Assembly (NCBI RefSeq): GCF_003234265.2
Contig: NZ_CP126256.1
Span: 1,240,001 to 1,304,000 of the forward strand
Origin: Curtobacterium sp. MCSS17_015
GTDB lineage: Bacteria > Actinomycetota > Actinomycetes > Actinomycetales > Microbacteriaceae
Length of the DNA: 64,000 nucleotides
Direction: 5' to 3'
The notes below the pieces were generated by a model. The model saw nothing but the letters and a program-made list of their open reading frames with translations. It did no database searches and was not told the DNA's origin. Below, in pieces: positions 30,319 to 40,200 of the stretch; positions within the stretch are counted from its first letter, which is position 1; each line of letters starts with the position of its first letter. Both the position numbers and the translations under genes were made by a program.

Positions 30319-31556
30319 AGCGTCCCGAGGGCTTCGACGAGCACGCCGGGGCCGACGACCGCCGCACCGGACCGAGCGCTGCGGCGGACCGGCCACGGAA
30401 GCCGCCGCGTCCGTCCCGGGGTGCCGGTCTGCGCGCAGCGCTGGACGGCGTCCGGGAGGCCCGCCGCGGCTCCGGGACACCGGCTGGGGACGAGGACGCC
30501 CTGCGCGGAGCGGGTCCGGCACGGGATGCCGCCGACGGCGACCGTGTCGTACGGCGCCGCGGCGAAGATGCCGTCCGCGGCGCCGCTGAGCAGCCGGCGG
30601 GTCTGCCGGAGCTGCCGGTGGTCGACGTCACGGAGGACGACCGCGTCGTCGAACCGACGGCGGAGCCGGAGCCGGCCGGTGGACCGGACGCGCGCGTCGA
30701 CGAGGGCGCGACCCCGGGCGTCGCACCGCACGTCCCCTCGACCACCACCCCGATCGGTGCCCGTGTCCGCGCTGCCGAGACGGCCCGCGAGGCCCGGGTC
30801 GCCCGCAAGCGTCGCCGTCTGCTCGAGCGCGCAGAGGTCCGTCGGTTCACGCGTCGCAGCCGACACCGCCGCGCTGCGTGGACCGCGGCGGGCGGTGTCG
30901 TCGCGGTGCTCGTCGTGTCGATCCTCGTCGCGGTGTACTCGCCGCTCATGGCGCTCCGCACGATCGAGGTGAAGGGCACCGACCGGGTCGACGCCGCACA
31001 GGTGCGAGCAGCGCTGTCCGGGCAGCTCGGCACGCCGCTCGCCCGGATCGACCTCGACGAGGTGCAGCAGCGGATCGCCGGGTTCCCGCTCATCGAGAGC
31101 TACGTGACGGAAGAGGAGCCACCGCACACCCTCGTCGTCACGGTCACCGAGCGGACCCCGGTCGTCGCGGTGCAGTCCGGGCGCACCTTCGACCTGGTCG
31201 ACCCGGCCGGCATCGTCGTGCAGTCGACGACGAAGCGACCGGGCGACATGCCGGTCGCGGACATCGGACGCGCGAAGCTCGGGAGCCCGGTCTTCCGGAC
31301 CATGACCGAGGTCGTCCTCGCGATGCCGGAGGCCGTCCGGGCCCAGGTGTCGGGCATCGGCGCCTCGACGACCGACGACGTGACCCTGAGCATGCGCGAC
31401 GGGTCGAGCGTGGTGTGGGGGAGTCCGGACGAGTCCGCGGCGAAGGCCGAGCTCCTCGCCGCCCTCGTGGCGGACCACGCGAAGCGGTCGCCGGACTCGA
31501 AGGTCGAGTTCGACGTGTCGGCACCCGACAACGGGATCATCCGGCCGCGGTCCTGA
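30315..31556 (+). CDS. ftsQ: Division protein FtsQ with long cytoplasmic N-terminus
   Basis: Bitopic divisome assembly protein. The 413-residue product has an unusually long, charged and probably disordered N-terminal region of about 185 residues, then one membrane helix (about 190-212). The POTRA domain follows ([32 protein letters not shown] region) with the FtsQ beta domain after it ([27 protein letters not shown] region). GTG at 30315 overlaps the murC TGA. Last gene of the tightly overlapping murE-ftsQ run. Confidence 0.9.
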   Translation: MKRPEGFDEHAGADDRRTGPSAAADRPRKPPRPSRGAGLRAALDGVREARRGSGTPAGDEDALRGAGPARDAADGDRVVRRRGEDAVRGAAEQPAGLPELPVVDVTEDDRVVEPTAEPEPAGGPDARVDEGATPGVAPHVPSTTTPIGARVRAAETAREARVARKRRRLLERAEVRRFTRRSRHRRAAWTAAGGVVAVLVVSILVAVYSPLMALRTIEVKGTDRVDAAQVRAALSGQLGTPLARIDLDEVQQRIAGFPLIESYVTEEEPPHTLVVTVTERTPVVAVQSGRTFDLVDPAGIVVQSTTKRPGDMPVADIGRAKLGSPVFRTMTEVVLAMPEAVRAQVSGIGASTTDDVTLSMRDGSSVVWGSPDESAAKAELLAALVADHAKRSPDSKVEFDVSAPDNGIIRPRS

Positions 31557-31715
31557 CACCGTCGGACAAAAGCCGGGCGGCATCGGCGACACGCGGCGTG
31601 GCGGGTCGTCACGAGCACGACGGCACCCGTAGCGTCGGGGCCAGCACCATTCGTAGCAGCTAGAACTCTGAACTTCAAGCACAGGTTGAGGGTTTTGACC
31701 GGAGGCCGGACAGAC
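31557..31715 (+). promoter_or_regulatory. ftsQ-ftsZ intergenic region, probable ftsZ promoter
   Basis: The first real gap after the coupled run. CTAGAACT near 31660-31667 is a plausible -10, and the leader contains CTTCAAGCACAGGTTGAGG, an imperfect inverted repeat, before GGAGG and the ftsZ GTG. No terminator is evident, so read-through from ftsQ is also possible. Confidence 0.4.
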
Positions 31716-32885
31716 GTGACCACGAACCACAACTACCTCGCCGTCATCAAGGTGGTCGGTGTCGGCGGCGGCGGTGTCAACGCCGTCAACCGCATGATCG
31801 AACTCGGACTCCGCGGGGTCGAGTTCATCGCCATCAACACCGACGCGCAGGCGCTGCTCCTGAGCGACGCCGACGTGAAGCTCGACGTGGGTCGCGAGAT
31901 CACCCGCGGGCTCGGCGCCGGTGCCGACCCCGAGGTGGGCCGCCGTGCCGCCGAGGACCACGCGGAGGAGATCGAGGAAGCGCTCGCGGGCGCCGACATG
32001 GTCTTCGTCACCGCAGGCGAGGGTGGTGGCACCGGGACGGGCGGCGCCCCGGTCGTCGCGCGCATCGCGAAGTCCATCGGTGCGCTGACCATCGGTGTCG
32101 TCACGAAGCCGTTCGGCTTCGAGGGCAAGCGCCGCCAGTCCCAGGCCGAGAACGGCGTCGCGAGCCTGAAGGACGAGGTCGACACGCTCATCGTCGTGCC
32201 GAACGACCGCCTGCTCGAGATCTCCGACCGCGGGATCTCCATGGTCGAGGCCTTCGCCACGGCCGACCAGGTGCTCCTCGCCGGTGTCCAGGGCATCACG
32301 GACCTCATCACGACCCCGGGTTTGATCAACCTCGACTTCGCCGACGTCAAGAGCGTCATGCAGGGTGCCGGCTCGGCGCTCATGGGCATCGGCTCCTCGC
32401 GGGGTGCCGACCGTGCGATCAAGGCGGCCGAGCTCGCCGTCGCGTCGCCGCTGCTCGAGGCTTCGATCGACGGTGCGCACGGCGTGCTGCTGTCGATCCA
32501 GGGCGGCTCGAACCTCGGCATCTTCGAGATCAACGACGCGGCCCGCCTGGTGCAGGAGGCCGTCCACCCCGAGGCCAACATCATCTTCGGTGCGGTGATC
32601 GACGACACACTCGGTGACGAGGTGCGCGTGACCGTCATCGCCGCCGGCTTCGACGGCGGCGAGCCGTCGCAGCAGCAGCACCAGGAGCGGCGCTCGAGCT
32701 ACGTCGACCCGGATGCCGGTGCCACCGTGCCGGTCACCACCGGCTCGTCCAACCGCATCGAGGACTCCGGCCACTCGACCCCGTCCTGGGCGTCGCAGGA
32801 GCACGAGCCGCCGGCGCAGCGCGCCGCCGACCCGGCCTTCGACGACGACGACGACGAGCTCGACGTCCCCGACTTCCTGAAGTGA
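31716..32885 (+). CDS. ftsZ: Cell division GTPase FtsZ
   Basis: Tubulin homologue that forms the Z ring. The 389-residue product opens with [20 protein letters not shown] and carries the tubulin signature [11 protein letters not shown] near residues 103-113, NTDAQAL, and the T7 loop [12 protein letters not shown] variable Gln/Ser-rich linker ends in the conserved tail [13 protein letters not shown], which binds SepF and other partners (ftsA is absent from this cluster). GTG at 31716 follows GGAGG; the spacing of about 10 is slightly long. Confidence 0.97.
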   Translation: MTTNHNYLAVIKVVGVGGGGVNAVNRMIELGLRGVEFIAINTDAQALLLSDADVKLDVGREITRGLGAGADPEVGRRAAEDHAEEIEEALAGADMVFVTAGEGGGTGTGGAPVVARIAKSIGALTIGVVTKPFGFEGKRRQSQAENGVASLKDEVDTLIVVPNDRLLEISDRGISMVEAFATADQVLLAGVQGITDLITTPGLINLDFADVKSVMQGAGSALMGIGSSRGADRAIKAAELAVASPLLEASIDGAHGVLLSIQGGSNLGIFEINDAARLVQEAVHPEANIIFGAVIDDTLGDEVRVTVIAAGFDGGEPSQQQHQERRSSYVDPDAGATVPVTTGSSNRIEDSGHSTPSWASQEHEPPAQRAADPAFDDDDDELDVPDFLK

Positions 32886-32921
32886 GCCGTCCGCGCACGT
32901 GAGTGACGCCGACCAGCGTGA

Positions 32922-32959
32922 GCCGAGCCTCCCGTCCGACCCCGGACCGGAGGCTCGGC
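32922..32959 (+). terminator. Hairpin after ftsZ that also covers the yggS ribosome-binding site
   Basis: GCCGAGCCTCC (32922-32932) pairs perfectly with GGAGGCTCGGC (32949-32959), with an inner GTCC/GGAC extension. It resembles the other long G+C-rich terminators of this window. GGAGG in its right arm is also the Shine-Dalgarno for a GTG at 32962. A terminator, a translational switch or both are possible. Confidence 0.5.
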
Positions 32960-32961
32960 CC

Positions 32962-33663
32962 GTGTCCGCAGCGTCCGACACCGGTCTGGAGGCTCGGCTC
33001 GAGTCCGTCCGGGCGGGCATCGCAGACGCCGCCCGCGCCGCCGGTCGCTCCGCCGACGAGCTGACGCTCGTCGTCGTCACGAAGTACCACCCGGCAACCC
33101 TGGTCCGGCAGCTCGCCGCGCTCGGGGTGACCGACGTGGGGGAGAACCGCCACCAGGAGGCGCAGGCCAAGGCCGCGGAACTCGCAGACCTCGGCCTGAC
33201 CTGGCACTTCGTCGGGCAGTTGCAGTCGAAGAAGGCCCGGCAGGCGCGTCGGTACGCCCACGTGGTGCAGTCCCTCGACCGCGCGAGCGTCGTCGACGCC
33301 TTCGCCCCGACCGAGACCGAACCGGAGCCCCGTGTGCTCGACGGGTTCGTCCAGGTGAACCTGACGGACGACCCCGGTCGTGGCGGGGTCGCGCCGGACG
33401 ACGTCGACGCGCTGGCCGAGCGGGTCCTGGCGACCGGGACCCTCCGACTCCGCGGCGTGATGGCGGTCGCCCCGCTCGACGAGGAGCCCCGCGCCGCGTT
33501 CGCCCGGCTCCGTGTGGTCTCCGAGCGGGTCCGTCTGCTCGATCCCGCGGCGACGGACATCTCCGCCGGCATGAGCGGCGACTACGCCGAGGCGATCGCG
33601 GAGGGCGCGACACACCTGCGGATCGGGACCGCAATCACCGGGAATCGCCCCGCCGCGCCCTAG
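32962..33663 (+). CDS. yggS: YggS/PROSC-family pyridoxal-phosphate homeostasis protein
   Basis: PLP-binding, single-domain TIM-barrel protein involved in vitamin B6 and amino-acid homeostasis. Key features are [17 protein letters not shown] (PLP-binding Lys), [47 protein letters not shown] and [25 protein letters not shown] at 32962 (233 residues) has GGAGG eight bases upstream. GTG at 32899, adding 21 unconserved residues, is the alternative but lacks a Shine-Dalgarno and would place a terminator-like hairpin in the coding sequence. pgeF (ylmD), often found between ftsZ and yggS, is missing. Confidence 0.9.
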   Translation: MSAASDTGLEARLESVRAGIADAARAAGRSADELTLVVVTKYHPATLVRQLAALGVTDVGENRHQEAQAKAAELADLGLTWHFVGQLQSKKARQARRYAHVVQSLDRASVVDAFAPTETEPEPRVLDGFVQVNLTDDPGRGGVAPDDVDALAERVLATGTLRLRGVMAVAPLDEEPRAAFARLRVVSERVRLLDPAATDISAGMSGDYAEAIAEGATHLRIGTAITGNRPAAP

Positions 33664-33666
33664 CCT
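33661..33666 (+). promoter_or_regulatory. -10 box of sepF overlapping the yggS stop codon
   Basis: TAGCCT begins with the yggS TAG and lies 41 bases before the sepF start. Confidence 0.4.
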
Positions 33667-33707
33667 CGACGCAGGGCACCAACGAGCACGCACTCCCCGG
33701 AGGAACC

Positions 33708-34292
33708 ATGGCCAACCCCCTGAAGAAGACGATGGTCTACCTCGGCCTCGCCGATGAGGAACTCGAGTACGAGGACGAGCAGCAGACCGCGCCAACGCAG
33801 ACGCGGCAGCAGGCTCCGGGCGCGGCAGCGCAGCAGGAGGCCCCGGCCGCCGCGACGCCCGCTGCCGCTCCGGCCGCCGCAGCACCGGCGGCTGCCGCTC
33901 CGGCCGCCGTCGCCGTGAAGCCCCAGCACACCTCCCAGCGCGGCGCGCAGGTCACCCCGCTCCGCCGCTCGCACACGACCGCACAGAAGGCGACCCCGGT
34001 CCAGGAAATGAACGAGATCCTCACCGTCCACCCGCGCGAGTACAAGGACGCCCAGTCCATCGCCGAGAGCTTCCGCGACGGCATCCCCGTCATCATCAAC
34101 CTCTCGCAGATGACCGAGACGGACGCCCGTCGCATGATCGACTTCGCGAGCGGCCTGTCGCTCGGCTTGTACGGCAAGATCGAGCGTGTCACAAACAAGG
34201 TCTTCCTGCTGTCGCCCGCGCACATCGCAGTGAGTGGCGAGCCTGCTGAGGTAGAGTCCGACATCGAGGCGAACTTCTTCGCCCAGTCCTGA
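33708..34292 (+). CDS. sepF: Cell division protein SepF
   Basis: FtsZ membrane anchor and bundling protein, essential in Actinobacteria without FtsA. The 194-residue product has an N-terminal amphipathic membrane-binding helix ([16 protein letters not shown]), a low-complexity Ala/Pro/Gln linker (about 25-70), and a C-terminal SepF core ([22 protein letters not shown] region and [22 protein letters not shown]). ATG at 33708 follows GGAGGAACC. Confidence 0.95.
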   Translation: MANPLKKTMVYLGLADEELEYEDEQQTAPTQTRQQAPGAAAQQEAPAAATPAAAPAAAAPAAAAPAAVAVKPQHTSQRGAQVTPLRRSHTTAQKATPVQEMNEILTVHPREYKDAQSIAESFRDGIPVIINLSQMTETDARRMIDFASGLSLGLYGKIERVTNKVFLLSPAHIAVSGEPAEVESDIEANFFAQS

Positions 34293-34408
34293 GCCGCCCG
34301 TGCGGTGCCGGTGCCCGCGGGTCCCGGAACACCGCTCGGCACCCAGGCCCACCCGCCCCGTGACCGGCCCACCCCGGCCCCGGTCACACGAGACGAGCGA
34401 GCCGAACC

Positions 34409-34705
34409 GTGTTCATCTTCACGATCCTCTCCTTACTCCTCACGCTGTACTTCTTCATCATGTGGGGTCGCTTCGCCCTCGACATGGTCCAGGCGTTCAA
34501 CCGCACCTGGCGTCCGCAGCGTGTGCTGCTCGTCATCGCGGAGTTCGTGTACACCGTCACGGACCCGCCGATCAAGGCCGTCCGACGCGTCCTGCCGCCG
34601 CTCCGGCTCGGTCCCGTGGCGCTCGACTTCGGGTGGACGATCGTGATGCTCGTCGTGATCATCCTGCGTGTCGTGGTCCAGTCCCTGGCCTACCGATTCG
34701 TCTGA
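34409..34705 (+). CDS. YggT-family membrane protein
   Basis: Small integral membrane protein of poorly known function that accompanies sepF and divIVA in Gram-positive division clusters. The 98-residue product has two hydrophobic segments (about 2-22 and 70-92) and the family motif TDPPIKAVRRVLPPLRLGPVALDFG. GTG at 34409 is the start; the Shine-Dalgarno is weak. It lies between sepF and divIVA, the usual position. Confidence 0.9.
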   Translation: MFIFTILSLLLTLYFFIMWGRFALDMVQAFNRTWRPQRVLLVIAEFVYTVTDPPIKAVRRVLPPLRLGPVALDFGWTIVMLVVIILRVVVQSLAYRFV

Positions 34706-34827
34706 TCCCGACCACCCCGACACGCGCCACGCGGCGAACCGACACGGTTCCGAGCCGCCCTCGGTGTACGGTGGTCGGGATCGATGCCCCGCCCTGGCGG
34801 GACATCCGCACCGGGAGCCCCGGCTGG

Positions 34828-34833
34828 TAGGTT
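34828..34833 (+). promoter_or_regulatory. -10 box of divIVA
   Basis: TAGGTT about 63 bases before the divIVA start, in a 191-base gap after the YggT gene. It matches the TAGGNT-type -10 boxes at other genes in this window. Confidence 0.4.
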
Positions 34834-34896
34834 CAGCACGGACGGCCAGCAGGGCCCCGGTTCCACACGTTCAGCAGTTCTATTGAGGTGACGGCA

Positions 34897-35577
34897 ATGG
34901 CTTTGACGCCGGAAGACGTAGTCAACAAGCGGTTCCAGCCGACCAAGTTCCGCGAGGGCTACGACCAGGACGAGGTCGACGACTTCCTCGACGAGATCGT
35001 GGCCGAGCTGCGTCGCCTGAACCAGGAGAACGAGGAGCTGCGCCAGCGCCTCCAGTCGGCCGACTCCGCGCCGTCGCTCGCCAAGGACGACGAGTCCGCG
35101 CCGGCACCGGCTCCGGAGCCGGCCCCGGTCGCCGCCGCGCCCGAGCCCACCCCGGTGCCCGCCGCCGCGCCGACCACCACGGTCAACCCGGACGAGGACA
35201 CCGAGGGCACGACGAACCTGCTCACGCTGGCCCGCCGCCTCCACGAAGAGCACGTCCGTGAAGGTGTCGAGAAGCGCGACGCCCTGATCGCCGAGGGCCA
35301 GGCCCAGGCCGCCCGCCTCGTCTCCGAGGCCGAAGCCAAGCAGCGCCAGATCATCGCGGACACCGAGAACCAGAACCGTCAGCGCGTCGCGGTGCTCGAC
35401 CAGGAGCGCACGCAGCTCGAGGGCAAGATCGACGAACTCCGCACGTTCGAGCGCGACTACCGTGCGCAGCTCAAGAGCTACATCCAGAGCCAGCTCGCCG
35501 AGCTCGACTCGTCTGCCAGCACCGAGCAGTCCGGCTTCACTCCGGCCCCGGCCTCGGCGCAGGGCTTCGGCAACTGA
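34897..35577 (+). CDS. divIVA: Polar growth / division-site protein DivIVA (Wag31)
   Basis: Coiled-coil scaffold that marks negatively curved membrane and organises polar wall synthesis in Actinobacteria. The 226-residue product has the conserved N-terminal ALTPEDVVNKRFQPTKFREGYDQDEVDDFLDEI lipid-binding segment and a first coiled coil to about residue 55. A Pro/Ala-rich linker (about 60-100) follows, then a second long coiled coil (about 105-205). ATG at 34897 follows GAGGTG. Wag31 is a known Ser/Thr kinase target in mycobacteria; a similar link to the kinase at 10.7 kb is inference. Confidence 0.95.
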   Translation: MALTPEDVVNKRFQPTKFREGYDQDEVDDFLDEIVAELRRLNQENEELRQRLQSADSAPSLAKDDESAPAPAPEPAPVAAAPEPTPVPAAAPTTTVNPDEDTEGTTNLLTLARRLHEEHVREGVEKRDALIAEGQAQAARLVSEAEAKQRQIIADTENQNRQRVAVLDQERTQLEGKIDELRTFERDYRAQLKSYIQSQLAELDSSASTEQSGFTPAPASAQGFGN

Positions 35578-35579
35578 CG

Positions 35580-36245
35580 TTGGACCGACCCGTCCCACGA
35601 GCGAAGGTCAGTGCACGCGCGATCGCGGCACTGGCCTTCGCCGCTGTCGTGGTGGTGACGCTCGACCAGGTCACGAAGGCGCTCGTCGTCGCGAACCTGC
35701 CCGAGGGCGTCGTCGTCCCCGTGCTCGGGGACGCACTGCAGTTGCTGTCCGTCCGGAACCCCGGAGCGGCGTTCTCCTTCGCGGTCAACATGACCTGGGT
35801 GTTCTCGGTCATCTCGGCAGCCGTCGTCGTCGCGATCGTCGTGTACGCCCGTCGCATCCGCTCGATGTGGTGGGCGCTCGTGCTCGGCATGCTCCTCGGC
35901 GGTGCGCTCGGGAACCTGACCGACCGGCTCTTCCGTGAGCCCGGCTTCGGCCGCGGACACGTGGTCGACTTCATCTCGACGCCGTGGATGATGCCCGCGA
36001 TCTACAACGTCGCCGACTCGTTCATCTGCGTCAGCATGGTCGTCTTCGTGCTGCTGGTGGTCCTCGGGGTCAACCTCGACGGAACGCGAGCGGTGTCGGA
36101 GAAGCAGCAGGCGCGTGCCGCTGCCGACGCGACCGACGTGCCGGACGAGGGACGGGCCTCCCGGACGGACCGCGACGGCACCGTGCACGACGGCCGCCCC
36201 CACGACGGCCGTCCGCACGACGCCCTCGGCCACGACGCGACGTGA
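35580..36245 (+). CDS. lspA: Lipoprotein signal peptidase (signal peptidase II)
   Basis: Cleaves prolipoprotein signal peptides; aspartic protease of the cytoplasmic membrane. The 221-residue product has four membrane helices and both catalytic Asp motifs: [12 protein letters not shown] and [10 protein letters not shown], with [11 protein letters not shown] upstream. Beyond the enzyme core is a C-terminal tail of about 50 residues that is hydrophilic and ends in repeated DGRPH and HDALGHD units. TTG at 35580, two bases after the divIVA stop, is the only usable start in frame without overlapping divIVA. Confidence 0.93.
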   Translation: MDRPVPRAKVSARAIAALAFAAVVVVTLDQVTKALVVANLPEGVVVPVLGDALQLLSVRNPGAAFSFAVNMTWVFSVISAAVVVAIVVYARRIRSMWWALVLGMLLGGALGNLTDRLFREPGFGRGHVVDFISTPWMMPAIYNVADSFICVSMVVFVLLVVLGVNLDGTRAVSEKQQARAAADATDVPDEGRASRTDRDGTVHDGRPHDGRPHDALGHDAT

Positions 36246-36255
36246 CGCCGGCATC

Positions 36256-37179
36256 ATGACCGAGTCCCGCAGCCTCCCCGTGCCCGACGGGCTCGCCGGT
36301 GAGCGCGTCGACACCGCCATCGCCAAGCTCCTCGGCTTCAGCCGCTCCTTCGCCGCCGAGGTGGTCGCAGCCGGCGGGGTCCGGGTCGACGGCGCGGTCG
36401 TCGACAAGTCCGACCGTCTGCACGCCGACACCTGGCTCGAGGTCGAGTGGCAGCCGAAGGAGCCGCCCCGCATCGTCCCGGCCGCCGTCCCCGGCATGAC
36501 CGTCGTGCACGACGACGAGGACATCGTCGTCGTCGACAAGCCGGTCGGCGTCGCCGCGCACCCGTCACCCGGGTGGGACGGTCCGACCGTGCCCGGCGGT
36601 CTCGCCGCCGCCGGCTTCACGATCGCCACGTCGGGTGCCGCCGAGCGCGCCGGGATCGTGCACCGACTCGACGTCGGCACCTCGGGGTTGATGGTGGTCG
36701 CGAAGACGGAGCTGGCGTACACGCACCTGAAGCGGGCGTTCAAGGAGCGGACCGTCGAGAAGGTCTACCACGCGCTCGCGCAGGGCCACCCGGACCCGAC
36801 GTCGGGCACGATCGACGCCCCCATCGGACGGCACCCGTCGAGCGACTGGAAGTTCGCGGTCACGGCGGACGGCAAGCCGAGCGTCACGCACTACGAGACC
36901 CTCGAGGCGTTCCGCTCCGCGACCCTGCTCGAGGTGCACCTGGAGACGGGGCGCACGCACCAGATCCGGGTCCACATGGCGGCGACGCGGCACCCGCTCG
37001 TGGGCGACACCACGTACGGCGCCGACCCGGTGCTCGCAGCGGAGCTCGGCCTGACCCGGCAGTGGCTCGACGCCGTCCGGCTCGGGTTCGCGCACCCGCG
37101 GACCGGGGACTGGGTCGAGTTCCAGGCGTCCTACCCCGACGACCTGCAGCAGGCACTCGACCGGATCCGCGCGGCCTGA
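36256..37179 (+). CDS. RluA-family rRNA pseudouridine synthase
   Basis: Isomerises specific uridines in 23S rRNA. The 307-residue product has an N-terminal S4 RNA-binding domain ([31 protein letters not shown]) and a catalytic domain with the signature [16 protein letters not shown] (catalytic Asp in HRLD) and [17 protein letters not shown]. The S4 domain and position beside lspA fit the RluD subgroup. ATG at 36256 lacks a Shine-Dalgarno but starts where homology begins. Confidence 0.94.
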   Translation: MTESRSLPVPDGLAGERVDTAIAKLLGFSRSFAAEVVAAGGVRVDGAVVDKSDRLHADTWLEVEWQPKEPPRIVPAAVPGMTVVHDDEDIVVVDKPVGVAAHPSPGWDGPTVPGGLAAAGFTIATSGAAERAGIVHRLDVGTSGLMVVAKTELAYTHLKRAFKERTVEKVYHALAQGHPDPTSGTIDAPIGRHPSSDWKFAVTADGKPSVTHYETLEAFRSATLLEVHLETGRTHQIRVHMAATRHPLVGDTTYGADPVLAAELGLTRQWLDAVRLGFAHPRTGDWVEFQASYPDDLQQALDRIRAA

Positions 37180-37245
37180 CCCGCGTCGTCGCGCGGCCCG
37201 TGCTGCTCCCGACGCGACACGCTCGGGTTCGTCACCGGTCGCGGT

Positions 37246-37251
37246 TAGGCT
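37246..37251 (+). promoter_or_regulatory. -10 box of dnaE
   Basis: TAGGCT, 39 bases before the dnaE start, with a GGAGG Shine-Dalgarno in the leader. This is a conventional leadered promoter. Confidence 0.45.
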
Positions 37252-37290
37252 GTTCCCACCCCGCCGCAGACCGTACGAACCGGAGGTTCC

Positions 37291-40200
37291 GTGTCGGATT
37301 CCGACTCCTTCGTCCACCTGCACGTGCACAGCGAGTACTCGATGCTCGACGGTGCCGCCAGGCTCTCCGACCTCGTGGCCGAGACCGCCGCGCAGGGCAT
37401 GCCGGCCGTGGCGGTGACCGACCACGGCAACATGTTCGGGGCGTTCGAGTTCTGGAAGACCGCGAAGGCGGGTGGCGTCAAGCCGATCATCGGGACAGAG
37501 GCGTACATCACGCCGCGCACGCACCGCTCCGACAAGACCCGTGTCCGCTGGGGCGACGGCGGCGGGGACGACGTGTCCGGGTCGGGCGCGTACACGCACA
37601 TGACGATGTTCGCCGAGAACACGACGGGCATGCACAACCTGTTCCGCCTCTCGTCGCGGGCGTCGATCGAGGGCTACTACTTCAAGCCCCGCATGGACAT
37701 CGAGCTGCTGCAGGAGTACCACGAGGGCGTCATCGCCACCACGGGCTGCCCCTCGGGGGAGATCCAGACGCGGCTGCGCCTCGGGCAGTACGACGAAGCC
37801 GTCCAGGCAGCGGCGGACTACCGGGACATCTTCGGCAAGGAGAACTACTTCGCCGAGGTCATGGACCACGGGCTCGAGATCGAGCGGCGCATCATGAGCG
37901 ACCTCATCCGCCTGGCGAAGGACCTCGACATCCCGCTCGTCGGCACGAACGACCTGCACTACACCCACGCACACGACGCCACCTCGCACGCGGCCCTGCT
38001 CTGCGTGCAGTCCGGGTCCACGCTCAACGACCCGAACCGCTTCAAGTTCGACGCCGACGAGTTCTACCTCAAGACCCCGGCGCAGATGCGGCACGTCTTC
38101 CGCGACAACCTCGAAGCGTGTGACAACACGCTGCTCATCGCCGAGCGCTGCAACGTCGAGTTCGACACCGCGGCGAACTACATGCCGAAGTTCCCGGTGC
38201 CCGAGGGCGAGACCGAGCACTCCTGGTTCGAGAAGGAAGTGGCGAAGGGGCTGGAGTACCGGTACCCGGGCGGCATCCCGGAAGAGGTCCAGCAGCGCGC
38301 CGACTACGAGGTCGGCATCATCAACCAGATGGGGTTCCCGGGCTACTTCCTGGTGGTCGCGGACTTCATCAACTGGTCGAAGAACAACGGCATCCGGGTC
38401 GGCCCCGGCCGTGGTTCCGGCGCTGGCTCCATGGTCGCCTACGCGATGCGCATCACCGACCTCGACCCGATCCGGCACGGCCTGATCTTCGAGCGGTTCC
38501 TCAACCCGGACCGCGTCTCGATGCCCGACTTCGACGTCGACTTCGACGACCGGCGCCGCGGTGAGGCGATCAAGTACGTCACCGAGAAGTACGGGTCGGA
38601 ACGCGTCGCGCAGATCGTCACCTACGGCACGATCAAGGCGAAGCAGGCCCTCAAGGACTCCTCGCGCGTGCTCGGCTTCCCCTTCGGCATGGGCGAGAAG
38701 CTCACGAAGGCGATGCCGCCGCCCGTGATGGGCAAGGACATCCCGCTCACCGGGATCTTCGACAAGGACCACCCCCGGTTCAAGGAAGCCGTCGACGTCC
38801 GCACCGTCGTCGAGACCGATCCGGAGGCCAAGACGGTGTTCGACACCGCGCTCGGGCTCGAGGGGCTGAAGCGGCAGTGGGGCGTGCACGCCGCCGGCGT
38901 CATCATGTCGAGCGACCCGCTGATCGACATCATCCCGATCATGAAGCGGGAGCAGGACGGCCAGATCGTCACGCAGTTCGACTACCCGGCAGCGGAGTCG
39001 CTCGGCCTGATCAAGATGGACTTCCTGGGGTTGCGGAACCTCACGATCATCAGTGACGCCCTCGACAACATCAAGACCAACCGGGGGATCGACCTCGACC
39101 TCGAGAACATGGGGCTCGAGGACCCCGAGGCCTACGCGCTCCTGCAGCGCGGCGACACCCTCGGCGTGTTCCAGCTCGACGGTGGGCCCATGCGCGGGCT
39201 GCTCCGCCTCATGAAGCCGGACAACTTCGAGGACATCTCCGCGCTCATCGCCCTGTACCGGCCGGGGCCGATGGGTGCGAACTCGCACACGAACTACGCG
39301 CTGCGCAAGAACGGCGAGCAGGCGATCACCCCGATCCACCCGGAACTCGAGGAGCCGCTGGCGGAGATCCTCGGCGGGACCTACGGCCTGATCATCTACC
39401 AGGAGCAGGTCATGGCCATCGCGCAGAAGGTCGCCGGGTTCTCCCTCGGCCAGGCGGACATCCTCCGCCGCGCGATGGGCAAGAAGAAGAAGTCCGAGCT
39501 GGACAAGCAGTACGCCGGGTTCCAGCAGGGCATGAAGGACAACGGGTACTCCGACGCGGCGATCAAGACGCTGTGGGACATCCTGCTGCCCTTCTCCGAC
39601 TACGCGTTCAACAAGGCGCACTCGGCGGCGTACGGTGTGGTGTCGTTCTGGACCGCCTACCTCAAGGCCCACTACCCGGCCGAGTACATGGCCGCGCTGC
39701 TGACGAGTGTCGGGGACGCGCGGGACAAGCTCGCGCTCTACCTCAACGAGTGCCGCCGGATGGGCATCCGGGTCATGCCGCCGGACGTCAACGAGTCGAT
39801 CGGCTTCTTCGCGGCCGTCGGGGACGACATCCGCTTCGGCATGGGCGCGATCCGCAACGTCGGGTTCAACGTCGTCGACGACATCGTGAAGGCGCGCACC
39901 GAGAAGGGCGCCTTCGAGTCCTTCCACGACTTCCTCCGCAAGATCCCGATCTCGTCCGCGAACAAGCGGACGGTGGAGTCGCTCATCAAGGCGGGTGCGT
40001 TCGACGAGTTCGGCGACAGTCGGCGCGCGCTCGTCGAGATCCACGAGGGCGCGGTCGAGGCCGCGGTGAAGGTCAAGCGCGACGAGGCCCACGGCAACGT
40101 CGGGTTCGACTTCGACTCGCTCTTCGCCGAGGTCGCCGAGGAGCACCCGGCATCGCTGACGGTGTCGCAGGTGCCGGAGCGCCCCGAGTGGTCGAAGCGC

